Source: Lathyrus oleraceus (lineage: Eukaryota; Streptophyta; Magnoliopsida; Fabales; Fabaceae). Taken from it: 64,000 nt of DNA. Positions 42,141 through 55,386 of the stretch are shown piece after piece (position 1 is the stretch's first letter; every line of letters starts with the position of its first letter). The translations under genes were made by a program, and so were the position numbers. The stretch lies in contig NC_066581.1 in the NCBI RefSeq assembly GCF_024323335.1, positions 350,118,409 to 350,182,408 of the forward strand, given 5' to 3'. A model generated the notes under the pieces. It had not been told where the DNA came from, did no database searches, and saw only the letters and a list, made by a program, of their open reading frames with translations.

Positions 42141-42148
42141 TATTTATA
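42141..42148 (-). promoter_or_regulatory. TATA box of the 117-aa ORF
   Basis: TATAAATA on the minus strand, 66 bp upstream of ATG 42075, just inside the right TIR. Confidence 0.55.
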
Positions 42149-42368
42149 GGAAAAGATCTGGGTTGTACACCAATCTACTTAACCCTAATTAGTGTCGCAC
42201 TTGATTAATTAGGGTTTCAATTAGGTCATAACTACCAAACTCTGATTATAACCGATCAATAAACCCTAATTATAATTGATAGATTAACCTTAACATGATT
42301 AACCCTAATTCTCCCAAAAATTTATAAATAATATTATTTACTTATAAATTAAATTAATATATATATAA

Positions 42369-43006
<638 letters not shown>

Positions 43007-43015
43007 TCTTTCTGT
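43007..43015. repeat. MULE target-site duplication, right
   Basis: TCTTTCTGT, identical to 34990-34998. Confidence 0.8.
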
Positions 43016-46000
43016 TTCTTCTTTTTCCTAATTTTTCTATTGTTTCTATTTTATTTTGTTTTAAACACTATTTTTAATTTACTGTGATTGGTTCTAATTT
43101 GCTCAATCGTGTCTTTCTATTTTTGTTTACCCTTTCATTATCTTCTCCTCCATTTCTACTGTGTATTCCATCTAAAAGTTATGAGACATTGAATACTATA
43201 TTTATATCTTTAACTATAAATCAAGGAAATATGAGATTTTGGACTTTCCCTTTTTTCTTAGAAAACTACCCTTTTACAACTTCTCTTTTTTTATAAAAGA
43301 AACTTTCGAGAAGTTAAGTTATGGTTTTTCAAAAGCACATTACAAAACAAACACAAATGAATACACACAATATTTCTCTCTTTTTTACACAAACAGTTAA
43401 ATAACTAAAGACACACAATGCAAGAACAACAATGGTTGATAGAAGATTTATGCAATATTACATATGCTTTACATTATATCTCAAAATACTTACGTCTAAA
43501 GAATTTATTTTAAGTGGAACGATCAATCTCTATACTAATACTTTAAGAGATTAATTGTTATGCACTGTCAATATAAAAAGTTTTACACTGTCACTGTATC
43601 ACAATCATCCGTTTGTATTATTTTTTAAATGTTTAAAATAAAAGTCAAACCTTTCAAATATATCAGTGGTTGTGATTAACTTTACACCGACAGTGTATAT
43701 CAATTAAATTCATACTTTAATATTTACAACTTTTTTTATTTCTTTATTGGTAATGTTTATACTTTTCACTATTGTAATTCATGATTGTTTATATTTATTA
43801 TTGAGATTTCTCATTTCAAATTTTTAGTATTCAATTTGTATTATAATTTCTTAGATAAATAAAAAATGTGAGTCGGCTTTGAAATTATAATATGACTTTC
43901 CAAATATTATGTAACCAAATTTATAAAACATTCTATCTATCTTTGTCAAATCATGTATAAGCAAAGGAAAATAAAGAGAAACAAGTTACTAAAAAAATTT
44001 GGTTATGAAAATTGAGGTAAAATAAGGTTTAATTATGTTTTCCTTCTAAGTCTACTAGAAGTTCATGTTTCTTATTGGAGAAAAAAATACTCCTCTTTAG
44101 ACTATTTTCAAATATACCTGTTTATTATAAAAGAAGATTGTGATTTGAGACTTGCACTAACTTTTGTAACTATTGATGTTCTTTTGATATTATCAATCAA
44201 TAATATGCTCATTTCAAAAGAATTGTGAATACTATGATGTTTTTTATATTAAGTAAAATAATTTTTTATCTTTTTGTTGATCGGTACACTTGTGTATTTA
44301 CTTTTAATTATCAATAAGATCTATTTTCTATCTAATTCAAAAAAAAAAACTCTACAACTATTATTTAAGGCGAAAAATACAGAAAAACCAATTAAATGCT
44401 TACACAATTGATGGAAAATAAAAAAAAATAACAGGTATACATATTATAAATTTAATTGTAATATCTAAATATTCTTTTGTAAGTTACAAAAATAAATAAT
44501 CAGTGCCACATTATTTTCTTTTTGGCATGTGACCCTTTTATTGAACACAACATCAAACATGAAAAATAATAGTAACAATATTGATGTCTTTTGTTGGGAA
44601 ACATGTGGATAAAAAAGCCGCCAAATCACACCTTTCTATCAAACAATAATGTATTTTAAAAAATATAATTAATATTAATGTTTATTTATTTAATAAATTG
44701 AGAGGTACACTTTTTTTTTAAAATTTAATCTATATCTACTTATAATTTTAGATAATATATTTTTATTGACACCTTTAAAAACAACATATTAATATTTATT
44801 TTTGAAAATTTCGTATTTTAAATTGTATATTTTTATAGAACTTGAATTTTGTTATTGTTATAGACAACTATTATATATGACTATATTGATTTAATGCGTC
44901 ATTTGAAACAAAATTTAATATATTCGAATAACCATATATTTTATCATATAAATAATTTATATAAAAATCTAATTTATAAAAAAAAACGTTGTTAATATTT
45001 TTACGCGTTAGCGTAATAAAAAAAGCAGACAAACGGGTACGGAGTGTTCGTTTGAACGGTAGTCAGGAATAAATAAAATCCACATGGAATTTAAAAAATA
45101 ATGCTAGTTTAATAAATAAAAAGCCAGCTAGGCATTAAAAGACATTAAAAAAAAACCTGCCACGTTATTATTTATGATGATTAGATTTGATGGGTTAAAA
45201 TAGGAGAATCTTCCAAAGATATGAAGGGAATTAAAAAAAAAATTACATAAGTTTTTCAAAAATCACAAATATGGAAGTGGGCAAAATAAGTATTAGCCCT
45301 ATATTAAAATTTAATGATTGTATCGGCTAAAAAAACTTAAGAACAAAATTATTTTGATGACTAAGTGTGTTGAAAAAATTAATAAGTTTAATACTCATGA
45401 CAAACAAACACTAATCTTATTCATCAAAATGATGTGGCTTGCATAATTAATATTGTTCGACTTATTACTTGAGTGATTCATGACTTTTCACGCACTATGG
45501 TTTTTGGGGCCTCAAGTTCAACTTTATATTTTATCTTTCACATGATATCTCGTTTTTCTAATCCATGTTTGCAATATCTCTTCGGACCGTAGCTCATTAC
45601 CAATAAATTTTTTTGTTAGTGGCGCTACAAACAAGAAATATGGATGGAATGACAAATCGTTCAATTCTACCGAATGTTGATTAAATTCATCACCTTCACA
45701 AACTTTGTCGATCTCATTAAACTTGAGAAAGATTCGACAAACTTGCAGTCAATTGTCTTTATATTCATCCAACTTTCTTTTGGTTGAGGGGAATTTTCAA
45801 GACCTTGAATTCGATTGCTTGCCAATTTTGACACACAAGTCAAATCTTCTACCATGTTTTTAAATACTTTTTTCATCTTTCCTCAAAACTCCTCTTGTTT
45901 TCAAATTTGTAAAAAAATGAGAACAATGTTAAAGTAAGCTATTATGGTGATATATATACCTTATTTGATCACATTACTCATAGTCATTGTACAACTAACT

Positions 46001-46215
46001 TGGATTTTAAGGAGTTCTTTATAGAGTCAATCGATCATAAGCTTCTGATTGCCTGTGATTGGTGTTTTATTAAAAAGAAAATGAAGGAGTTCATAAAACA
46101 AGGTAAAAGTTACGTACGAGAAAGTATGGAAGAGGTGGGTCATCTACACTAAGATCATGATGTCAAAGTAGATATAAAGTTCAACATGGAGTATTTATTT
46201 GATCGCCTCGCCTAC
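43016..46215. other. AT-rich intergenic DNA
   Basis: No supported gene on either strand. Only very short ORFs occur, without recognisable motifs (for example 43084-43296 + and 45667-45876 -). One MITE candidate lies at 43551-43707. Confidence 0.6.
43551..43707. mobile_element. MITE candidate, 157 bp
   Basis: The ends form an imperfect inverted repeat: TTAATTGTTATGCACTGTC at the left, and TTAATTGATATACACTGTC when the right end is read on the minus strand. The interior is AT-rich and non-coding. The superfamily is not assigned and the target duplication is unclear. Confidence 0.5.
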
Positions 46216-47075
46216 TAGTCAAAGCGATCTAATTTCTTTATTTGTGCGATAAAATGGATGGATTTGATGGATATGAATTAGGTTGTTAATGGATGGATCA
46301 AACCAATCCATTAGTCCATTAACGATCAATTAAAATTTTCTTAAAAATATCCAATTCAATCTATCCATTATGGATAAAATCCATCTAATTCATCTATTAA
46401 CATATTTTTAGTGGATGCATCCATCCAAAAATTGTTTTTTATTTTTGAAAAAATCAACTTTTTAATATTTAAAAAAAATGATTTTTTTTCGGAAAATATT
46501 TTTTTTTTATTTTTGAAAAAATTATTTTCTTTTTTGGAAAAACATAAATTTTTTATTCAAAAAAGTAATTTTTTTAATTTCCTAGAAAAAAAATCGATTT
46601 TTTTAACTTTTCGGGAAAAAATAAATTTCTTGTATTTTCGAAAAAAATAGTATATTTTTTTTTCATAAAAAATTATTTTTTTGTATTTTCCATTTTTTTT
46701 TATTTTTGGAAAAAAATGATTTTTTTTTGTATTTTCGAAAAAAACAATATTTTGTATTTTTTGAAAAAAGCGATTTTTTTTTAAAATAGACTATTTGTAT
46801 TTAAAAAACATTTTTTTTAATTTTCAAGAAAAATCAGTTTTTTTGGGAAATAATCAATTTTTTCTTATTTTTGAAAAAAATCATTTTTTAATTATTTTTT
46901 TTTTAAATAAATCTAATGGAGATAAAAATAATTCATTGATTCATTAAAATATATTGAATGGGTTGGATCAAGCCATGCATGGATTTAGTCCAATTCATTA
47001 ACTAGTTTTTAGATGGTGGATGAATTGGATGAATTTTTTTATTAGATGAATTGAATGGATTTTTTCTTAATAGAT
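46216..47075. repeat. Low-complexity block: TGGAT words around T/A hairpin-like units
   Basis: Outer parts (46216-46440, 46910-47075) repeat TGGATGGAT/GGATGAATT words on both strands. The core (46430-46900) is a diverged array of poly-T/poly-A units such as TTTTTGAAAAAAAT and TATTTTCGAAAAAAA. The ORF at 46411 reflects this composition only. Confidence 0.6.
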
Positions 47076-48889
47076 CCGATTGACACTTCTAAATATGATG
47101 ACCATTCCTCTTCTTTATGTAGTTGCCATATTTGACTTAAGAACCAATGGGCTAAACCTTTTAGAGCTCATGATGCTCACATCATATCACTGGCATTTCA
47201 CTTTTCCTATACCAATTCTAACTATGCCACATTTGTGGAACATAACATTGAAACATCAGGTGATGTTGCAGAAGCAAAGCACATCACTTTCTTGTTATGA
47301 CAATCCAACAAGTTTTTTATTTGTATTGGCTTTGTGGTAATTGTATGAGTTTCACATGTAGGTTTCCTTATTGCAAGCCAATAGGAAGATAAGCCAAGGT
47401 TTCTTGTTTCTCTCTTCCATATATTGTTCATTCCATTCTATTTTAGATCAGATAAAGGGAGGTATACACATAATGAGTGTGGGTAAACCTATTTAGCGCC
47501 ATAAACTTGACTTCATCCTTATTTTTCTAATCTTTGCATAAAGACTTGGACCCTAACTTTATCCTTAATTAGGGACAATAGTTGTGGAAAGGACTAACAT
47601 GGTATCCAAATAACACTTATGGCTCATTCTTGATGGTGCATATGTTGTTTTCTTTTCATCGAATATCAGCTTAAGTGATCCTAATTTTGTTGAAAATGTG
47701 GCCCATCTTGGATTTACAATGCAACAAAGGATGAATTAAAACCAAAAAGTAGAAAAAAAAACATCTTCAGTAGAATATTAAACCTATAATGTGTTGCACA
47801 AATATTTGGGTTTTTTTTTATTTACTAAAAGTATAAATGCGTAACAACCTCTAGAGATTAAGGATTGTCCAAGACTTTAAGGTTGATGAGAGGCTAAGAG
47901 CTAGCTCATGTGGGGTGAAAAGCTCATGTATATGTGTATTTATGTGTTGTTCCTTATGTGTTATGATGTTTAAGTATTTATAGTCACATTTGGTCTGGAT
48001 CTGAGACCTCCTTTAAAATAGCAACCACTGAACAACGAGACAATTTATCTTCTGATATTTAGAGAAGCGTGACCCACTTTTTTCATGACTCTTTCCATAT
48101 CATTACGTGTTAACGATACGTCACACCCCAATTCCCACATCAGGAAAATCATACTTAAGGAAGGCAAGGTATCTAGTAAAAGGACGTCACATATGATATA
48201 TAGGCGATTGATCTGATAAGTGAGCGAATGAGAACCACCACGCCTCCTTCCACAACATTCACTACCGATACACACTCCCTCAAGTAAGAGGGCTAGAGAA
48301 AGGGAGAAGTGATTTAGTTTATTCTTTCTATCAGGAAATTCTAGGAGAATCGTAAGCGATATAATCTTATTTAGGACTCTTAATACGAAGTGCCATCGGA
48401 ATCCCTTAGGCAAAAGGCTAGTTAATTCCTTCAGGAGAGAGGTTTAGTTAAGTCCCTCAAGCGAGAGGTTGTCATCCCTGCATAGGAAAGTCTTCGCACA
48501 TTTATGGGTGCCTAGACTGTGAGCCATACATCAGTTGGAGAATCCCAAAATGTCTGTTTGAGGAAGAAGCATGAGAGGCATTTAATGCAATTAATGATGA
48601 CATAACCATGGGATGCCCAATTGACCTTATTTTTTGGCATATGTAAAAAGGAACCTTTCACATCTGATAGAAAACCTAGGGGAACTTTGACTACCCCTAG
48701 TTTCCTCTCTTATTTAAGGGGATGAACACCCAACTTTTCACTTTCCCACACTTTCTCGCTAAAATTTTCAAAAAGTTTCTTCTACCTCTAGCAATTTTCG
48801 CGTCTCCACTAGCTAAAGTTCATACCTTACTTAGGTACATATTTGAAACTTCATTTCTTCATTTTTTTTCTTTATGGTCATTATTAGGT
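47076..48889. other. Intergenic; likely 5' region of a decayed retroelement
   Basis: No intact gene. At 47095-47350 one frame reads NQWAKPFRAHDAHII and AEAKHITFLL, which could be a plant-mobile-domain relic, too weak to call. From about 47860 the text resembles an LTR or leader. TATTTAAGG near 48712 with a pyrimidine-rich leader could be an old promoter for the next feature. Confidence 0.4.
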
Positions 48890-50740
48890 ATTTAGACGAG
48901 GATGGAAATATGGTTGAAACCTTAACTTGTGATGAACGTATAACCCTATGTAACTATTATTATAAGAGTGTTAGGCATTCTGACAGGACTATTGAATGTA
49001 CATTAGTGGAATAGGAATGTTTGGAAGATGTGAGAGTTCTCTTAGTTCCGATAGTGATATCATTGGTGGTAGTGACAGTGACTCGTGTTTTCCTCTTGCT
49101 TTCCAAGGAAACTAAAAGATTTTGGTCACCTCTAACCCTGAGCCCAAGGATGTAAGGGAAGTTGGGTCCATCTACACAAATGTGGACCTAATAACCTCCT
49201 TTGAGCAACAACTCACTTTCTCTTACTCCGATGATGAAGAAAAAGCTATTTTAGAGGCGTGCTCTCTCGTGGAGAGGGCCAACATGGTCGTCTTTGATAC
49301 CTCTTCCACTTCTTCTTTTTACTTCTACTTACTTACCATTGGAGATATTGAGGGGTTCCTCTCCTTCTCTCCCTTCGAGGCAGAGGTTTTCACATTCCTC
49401 AATGTAACCCCTACCAAATCACACCTAACGGCTGGATCCTGATTAGTGCATTTGAGATTATATGCCAACGACTAGGGGTTTACCCAACCATAAGGATATT
49501 TTTATCTTTTTACTGCACCAAGGCATTTGTTCGCTGAGGCTAGGTAACCTTGGCCAGTTTTCCAGGAAGAGCCTTATTCAAACCTCATTCCAACCATTTC
49601 AAATATTGGAAGGATAAATTTGTGAGAATGAGGGCACAAGAAAGTTCTTCATCAATTACTACTAAGGCAGATGGAACCCTTAGATTTCCACTTTCCTGGA
49701 CTGCTAGTCCTGCGGTGATCAACAAGTATAATTACGCTTGCCTGACTACTGACGAGGTTGAGGTAGTCCGAACCTTGGACGAGTTTAAAGTCATGGAGTC
49801 AAACACCATTATTATTCTGAGAAAAGGGATGATTGATCCATGTAAAAATATATAAGTAAGTTTTAATGAGGTTGTGCTCTGTTGTTGCTTACATACCTTA
49901 TGTTGATTATTTCTTCTTGCCTTTATTGTAGAGAAGTTGTCAAAGATTCTCCCTGGTGAGACGAGGAGCATCTGAATAAGTGGAGAGCTCAACGTTTAAG
50001 CTCAGATAACTCTCAGAGCCACCTTGAAGGTCTTTTTAACAAGGCGGTCAAACATCTACCTATGGGTGAGATACTTACTAAGTCCCATGCCCTGAAGATC
50101 TAGAGGTAAGAGGAAAACTCATCCTCTAAGAGTAAGGAAACCCAAGTGATTGTTGTAGAGGGGGAATGCACCCCCATATCATCTCCAAAGAATGTCTCGC
50201 ATGCTGAATCCTCCTTGTGGGGTGATAATGCTTTTGACACCATCAAGTTTACAAACACTCGCCCTCCCTTCCCTAAAGATATAATAGGGGACTACAAGGT
50301 TGTCTACAATAATCCCTCACCAAAGTTGTCAAACCTTAAAGGTACGCATCTGCTAAGGGTCATTCACATGGAGCATGCAGACAGGGAGAAACATTCTAAG
50401 ACAAAGACAAAGCTAGTAACAAAGCTTTATAACTACAAAGGGAACCTGACCAAAAATCAGTCAATAATTGAGAATTTGCATAAGGATAAAGATACCCTGA
50501 CGAGAAAGCTTGAAGAAGCATAGTCTAAGGGCAATGATCTTGCTACTAAATAGAAAGAGTTTCAAGACTTCTTGGAGAAAACCTTTTCCACTCAGAATAT
50601 GTTGGATGATGAGGTATCTATGCTCAAGGAAGACTTGGTAGAAACCTTCTTATATCTATTTTGAGAGGGAAAATGAGCAGATGACCTTACTCCATTATGG
50701 ACTAAATTTGAGCTCTATGGACATGTTCAAAGTTATAAGT
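48890..50740 (+). pseudogene. Decayed retroelement-linked ORF ('putative gypsy type transposon' type)
   Basis: Fragments in several frames line up as one protein: an acidic Ser-rich start (SDSDIIGGSDSDS near 49060), LTFSYSDDEEKAILEA and FSPFEAEVFTFLNVTPT (49200-49420), then ASFPGRALFKPHSNHFKYWK and FPLSWTASPAVINKYNY (49550-49730), and a Lys/Glu-rich coiled-coil-like part (LVTKLYNYKGNLTKNQSIIE, 50400-50520). This order recalls the plant proteins annotated Transposase_28 or putative plant transposon protein; this is from memory. Several frameshifts and stops show it is dead. A ~52-bp repeat array follows. Confidence 0.5.
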
Positions 50741-51169
50741 GGCGGCTAGCTGGTGGATGGCATAGGCAATCCCCAACCTTCTGACCTTGTTTCCTCCCCT
50801 GACAAGGATACTCAAGCTAAGGCTAAGGATGATAAGGAGATAGAGGATGCCAAACTAGATGTAACTCACCCTGAAGGTACTTTAGAGGAAAACTTAGCTT
50901 TTGAAGAGAGCCAACAAACTTCAGACTCATCCTCTCCTTTTTTTTTTCATTTTTTCTTTGTAATCATACCTCTAGAGACTAGCCTCAAAGACTTTTTTGT
51001 ACTTGTTTATTATTTCCCCTAATGACTCATTTTATATTTAATCTTGTTTTCTATGTCCTTATCTCTATTATGATTCGTCGAGAATTTTCTTGCCCATGTT
51101 TAAGATTCGATGTTCTTGTAGACATCCAAGACCCCAAATGTTGCTTTAGAGTAACAAAGTTTTCCACAT
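50741..51169 (+). other. 3' part of decayed ORF and spacer
   Basis: A short frame at 50753-51022 (KDTQAKAKDDKEIEDAKLD, acidic) may be the C-terminal tail of the preceding pseudogene. Nothing else is seen. Confidence 0.35.
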
Positions 51170-51470
51170 AGGGATCAAGCGTATGTAATAGCCTTTAAGG
51201 TGACAAGTATTCCCATGTAAGGATCCAATGTATTTAATAGCCTTAAAGGCAATAAGGATTCCCACATAAGAATCCAACATATTCGATAGTCTTAAAGGCG
51301 ACAAGGATTACCATGTAAGGATCTAAAAATTGTAATAGCCTTAAAGGTGGAAAGTATTCCCATATATGGATCCAACATACTCAATAGCCTTAAAGTAATC
51401 AAGGATTCACACATAAGGATTTATCATATTCAATAGCCTTAAAGGCAAAAATGATTCCCACATAAGGATC
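51170..51470 (+). repeat. ~52-bp diverged tandem repeat
   Basis: About six units of AATAGCCTTAAAGGCGACAA followed by GGATTCCCACATAAGGATCC-like text, variably mutated. The array is cut at 51470 by the SIRE LTR. Confidence 0.8.
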
Positions 51471-52354
51471 TGAAATTCAAGTAAGCAGATCCTGGATGTC
51501 GTACACAATGTCACGATACCAGGGTCAACACATTATCACACCATAAATAATATTATGATTTAATTAATAGTATGACAGGAAATAACACAATTAGTTGTTA
51601 ACCCAGTTCGGTGCAACGTCACCTACATCTTGGGGATACCAAGCCAGGAAGGAAATCCACTATCATAGAGTTAGTTTGAAGTCCTGAACAACCTCATGTT
51701 TTACAGACTTCTCACCTAATCTCTACCCGTGGATGTTTCTTTCTAAGACTCTCCTAGATATGATCTCTCTCTCACTTCCCTTAAACCATATAAATAATTA
51801 TAATAGGAAAACACAATCCATTATTGCTTAAAAGCTTCTGAGGGATTGTTAGTTATAACTCAATGAACCAGGTCCAATTCAAGTATCGAGGAGATACTCG
51901 AATGGCTCACACAATGCATAGACACAAACCCTAATTTAGACAATATTCTGCACAACTTCGTTTCCTTCTTAGGTTTAGAAACAATCTATAAATAAAAGTG
52001 GAAATACATGGGCTTCGGGCTTGATTTACAGCAGATCCAAGATCTCTGCACAATCTTCTGCAGATTTGATCTCAATCAAATCAGATGTTTCCTAAAATGT
52101 TTTGACATCGTTACTTCGTAAATAAGTCAAGACAAAATAGTCTTTTGCTCTTTAGAAAATGCTCTACATATTTTGTGTAATCTAAATCTTCAGAGAATCT
52201 TCATATATATCATTAAAGAAAACAAATCTCACAAGATACTAAAAATAGGTCACACTTCAAAGTTGAACCAACATGTCAGGACATCTTGTTCACCATCTGT
52301 CAATAATACTTGTTTTTCCAAAATGCAGCCAATGACTATATATCAGACCTAACA
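51471..52354 (-). repeat. SIRE-like 3' LTR (884 bp)
   Basis: On the minus strand it starts TGTTAGGTCTGATATATAG at 52354 and ends GAATTTCA at 51471. It shares a conserved segment (CCCAGTTCGGTGCAAC, CATACCAAGCCAG in plus reading) with the LARD LTRs. The polypurine tract AAAGGGGGAGAT lies immediately upstream. Confidence 0.8.
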
Positions 52355-52932
52355 ATCTCCCCCTTTGGAATTTTTTTGGCTAAAGCAATCTTTACATTGA
52401 CCAACAGGAATGAGGGTAAGGATCATAGTAACAAACCATCATGCAAACAACCAAAATCCTTTTCCCCCTAAGAACACCAGAGGCAGGCACAACAATTTTT
52501 TTTCCTCATATTATCTCACACGAAGACCCTACCTAAGAGAAAAAATAAATTCTCTTTAGTCAGGATGTCAGGACATTGTTCCTAACATTATTAACATCAA
52601 CAACCCCTTCATAACAGCAAAAAAAAAAACACCCCCATGAGTAGCAGATCGAGGGGAAAAGCTACCCTTACTCCACCTCCATATATGCTCCCCCTCAGAG
52701 GACGATCAGAACAAACAACAAATACCATCATCACAAACATCATCATCACAAATCTACTCCCCCTTTTTAGCCATAAAGTTGACAAAACTAACCAAAACAA
52801 GAGAGTTAGCAGAACAGTCAAATGAGAGTTTACAATCCAAACACAGCCAAGAGAACTTTAAAGTGCAAAAATATTCAGGACATAACCCATAAAAAAATAG
52901 GAGTGACTAACACACAAAAGAACCACAATGCT
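52355..52932 (-). other. SIRE 3' untranslated region and polypurine tract
   Basis: The PPT occupies 52355-52372 (CCAAAGGGGGAGAT on the minus strand). A second PPT-like run (AGGGGGAGCAT, minus) lies near 52690. No gene is supported; the 52609-52821 frames are incidental. Confidence 0.6.
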
Positions 52933-54986
52933 TTAGTCCTTATCACTATTGGTAGAATCTTCATTATCACTTGCATTATATCCTTCTTCATTTTCTTCTT
53001 CTTCATCTGTTCCATCGCCTTTCAAACTTCCTTCTTCTTCAAACAAGGTCTTTACCAACATTTCAATCTTTCTTTTCCTCTCAGTACAACTTTTGGTAGT
53101 TTCATCCAAAGTATTGAAGGTATATTTTAGCTCAACAAGGATGCCTGTTCTATTTGTAGGTCTTAAAGGAGTCTGTCCAGATGTCATGACAATGTATGGA
53201 ACATGTTTTCTAGTGAACAATCTATAATGTAATAGGAGAGGAGGGTCCCTTTTGCAGGTACTGTCAGAACTGATTAAGATACTTGGGTGTTGACTCAAAA
53301 TAACACCACAGATCAATGAGGGAAAAGCTATTGGCATCTTCACAGCATAAGAGGCAGCATGCCATATAGTTTGGTTAAAGACATAGGATCCAAAGTCAAA
53401 ATTTGACTTGGTCCGAACAATATAAATAAACTTACCTAGTCATGTAGCAATGTTGGAAGTGTGATTGGTTGGTACCCAATTAGCAGCTCCAATTATGTGG
53501 AGTACATCATACTTCACACTTAAGGCACTTAGGGACAATTTCCCTTTCCTTGTACATTCTTTCACTTGTTTAGCAGTAATCTCTCTGCAGATGACATTGT
53601 CGGAGACTTCTATTTCAGTTTGTTCTTCTTCATTTCTGCCCAAGAACCTATTGATTATTTTAAGAGAAAAATCCACACATCTTCCTCTGACATACACTTT
53701 TCTAAACTCTTTTCTCCTCTTGTTGTCACATTCCTTAGAGACATTCACAATAAATTCTTTAACAAGCATTTCATAGCACTTGCCAAAACCAGTTATATTT
53801 TTCATTAATCCAACCTCTTGGATCAGACTTATCACCTATTTGAATTCAAAGTCATCTTTACCAAGTTCCTTTTCCAGCGCTAATCTTCTTTGGTACATAA
53901 ATTTCCATTTTTCAATATTCTCCACAGAGTGAAAGGAAATGTTGTCAATTGGAACTTCAGGGATATTTGTTGGAATCTTCTTCCTAGATGCTTGCTTTCT
54001 AGCAGTAGAAATGATGTCCTGAAGATTATGTTCAATATCAGGATCAGACTCGCTAGACTCAGAAGGAACTTACTTCCTCTTCAGGGATTTCTTCTTAGAC
54101 ACAGGAGTAACAACCTTGCTCCATCTTTTCATAGGACCAATATTAGTTCTTTTCCTGATAGATTTGGAGGGTGTGCTAGAGGATTCAATAACTTGACCTT
54201 TTCTGTTATTCAATCTTTTAGCTATACCTGGAGCCAATCTTTGGCCGATAGGAACATCATCAGAGTCCAGATCCTCAATATTTACTATGTCAGTGGGTTG
54301 ATCCTTTTTCTCAATAGAGTTTTCATCTTTGTCAGCCATATCACTGGTCATCCCTTCATATATTTCTTTGCCTTTCAATTTTTCAGGAGACAGAGTAGAT
54401 ACATTCACATCAAATTTATCCATGGAGGTCTCATTAATGTTATCATGTTCGACCAAGGATATGGAGACATCCGACACGACATTAGTCTTGGGGTCAATAC
54501 TAACACTTGAGAGATCAACACACTAATATTCTTGTCTACGTCGTCTCTGTTCGCAACGATCATGCTGGATTTACTCAAAATAGTTACAGATCTAGGTCTA
54601 TTATTAGTTTCAGAGGCTTCAACATCTTCCATAACATTTGTCATAACATGACAATCTTTAGAAATACCAACATTAGGTTCAACACTAATGGCATCAAGAT
54701 ACATATTAGTCATAGACCGGGGTTTCTAAGCTGTAGTAGAGGGTTCAAGAGTTGTAACATTTCTAGCAGTCATGGAATGAGCGGAATAGGTACTTACTTT
54801 AGAGGGCTTGCCTTTCCTTGAAGCAGAAGTACTAGCCTTTCTCATAGTATTTGCATGGACAGTAACTATCGATAGGGGAACGACATCAGTAATGAAATTA
54901 GAGAGATCTATCTCAACACCAATATTTTTAGGGTTTGATTGCTCTTTGGAGTGCTTGCTCGGAGTGGAGACAGAAGGTTGAGACAT
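52933..54986 (-). pseudogene. SIRE env-like gene, broken
   Basis: Starts at ATG 54986 (MSQPSVSTPSKHSKEQSNPK). It is Ser/Thr-rich at first, then acidic. The conserved core carries KCYEMLVKEFIVNV, KVYVRGRCVDFSLKIINRFL and IGAANWVPTNHTSNIAT, and the C-terminal part FPSLICGVILSQHPSI and HVPYIVMTSGQTP with an acidic tail. Legume SIRE/Maximus elements carry this env-like or 'putative plant transposon protein' ORF after pol; its function is unproven. Stops occur at 54726, 54070, ~53836 and 53440, with a frameshift near 54500, so it is dead. No clear signal peptide or fusion-like segment is visible. Confidence 0.75.
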
Positions 54987-55202
54987 TTTGGAGGTTTTAG
55001 GTATGGACTGCAAAGCAAAGATAGAGATATGAGAGTGACTCAGAGTAAGGTTGAGAGAGAGAATAAAGGAGGTAGCATGAATGATATTGGTAGAGTGGCT
55101 AGGGTGCAACGTTGGAAAAATAAGGAAAAGTTGTAATGATAGTCTTGAGTTTTGTGAACCATTAAGTGGAGGGAAGAGAAAATTTGATTTCCATATCTCC
55201 AT

Positions 55203-55381
55203 TTAAGTAATTCCTATAATTCTTCAAGCATGCAAATTCCCAATTTGCCCCTTAATTTTTATAACTGATTTGCATCTAAGGCTTTAGTAAAAATATCTGC
55301 CAGTTGCTTCTCAGTGGTTACATGCTCAAGAGTAACAGTTTTGTCTTCAACAAGATCCCTAATAAAGTGATGACGGATATC
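55203..55381 (-). pseudogene. SIRE pol, RNase H C-terminal end
   Basis: Minus strand reads [36 protein letters not shown], then an early stop and LRGKLGIC. It joins the fragment at 62742 across the LARD insertion, where AATAT is duplicated. Confidence 0.85.
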
Positions 55382-55386
55382 AATAT

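Noticed and set aside
46411..46650. Phe/Lys-rich 79-aa ORF
   Set aside because: Arises from a poly-T/poly-A low-complexity array.
47080..47340. Possible plant-mobile-domain fragment
   Set aside because: Only a couple of short word-like similarities in a stop-containing frame; not enough to annotate.
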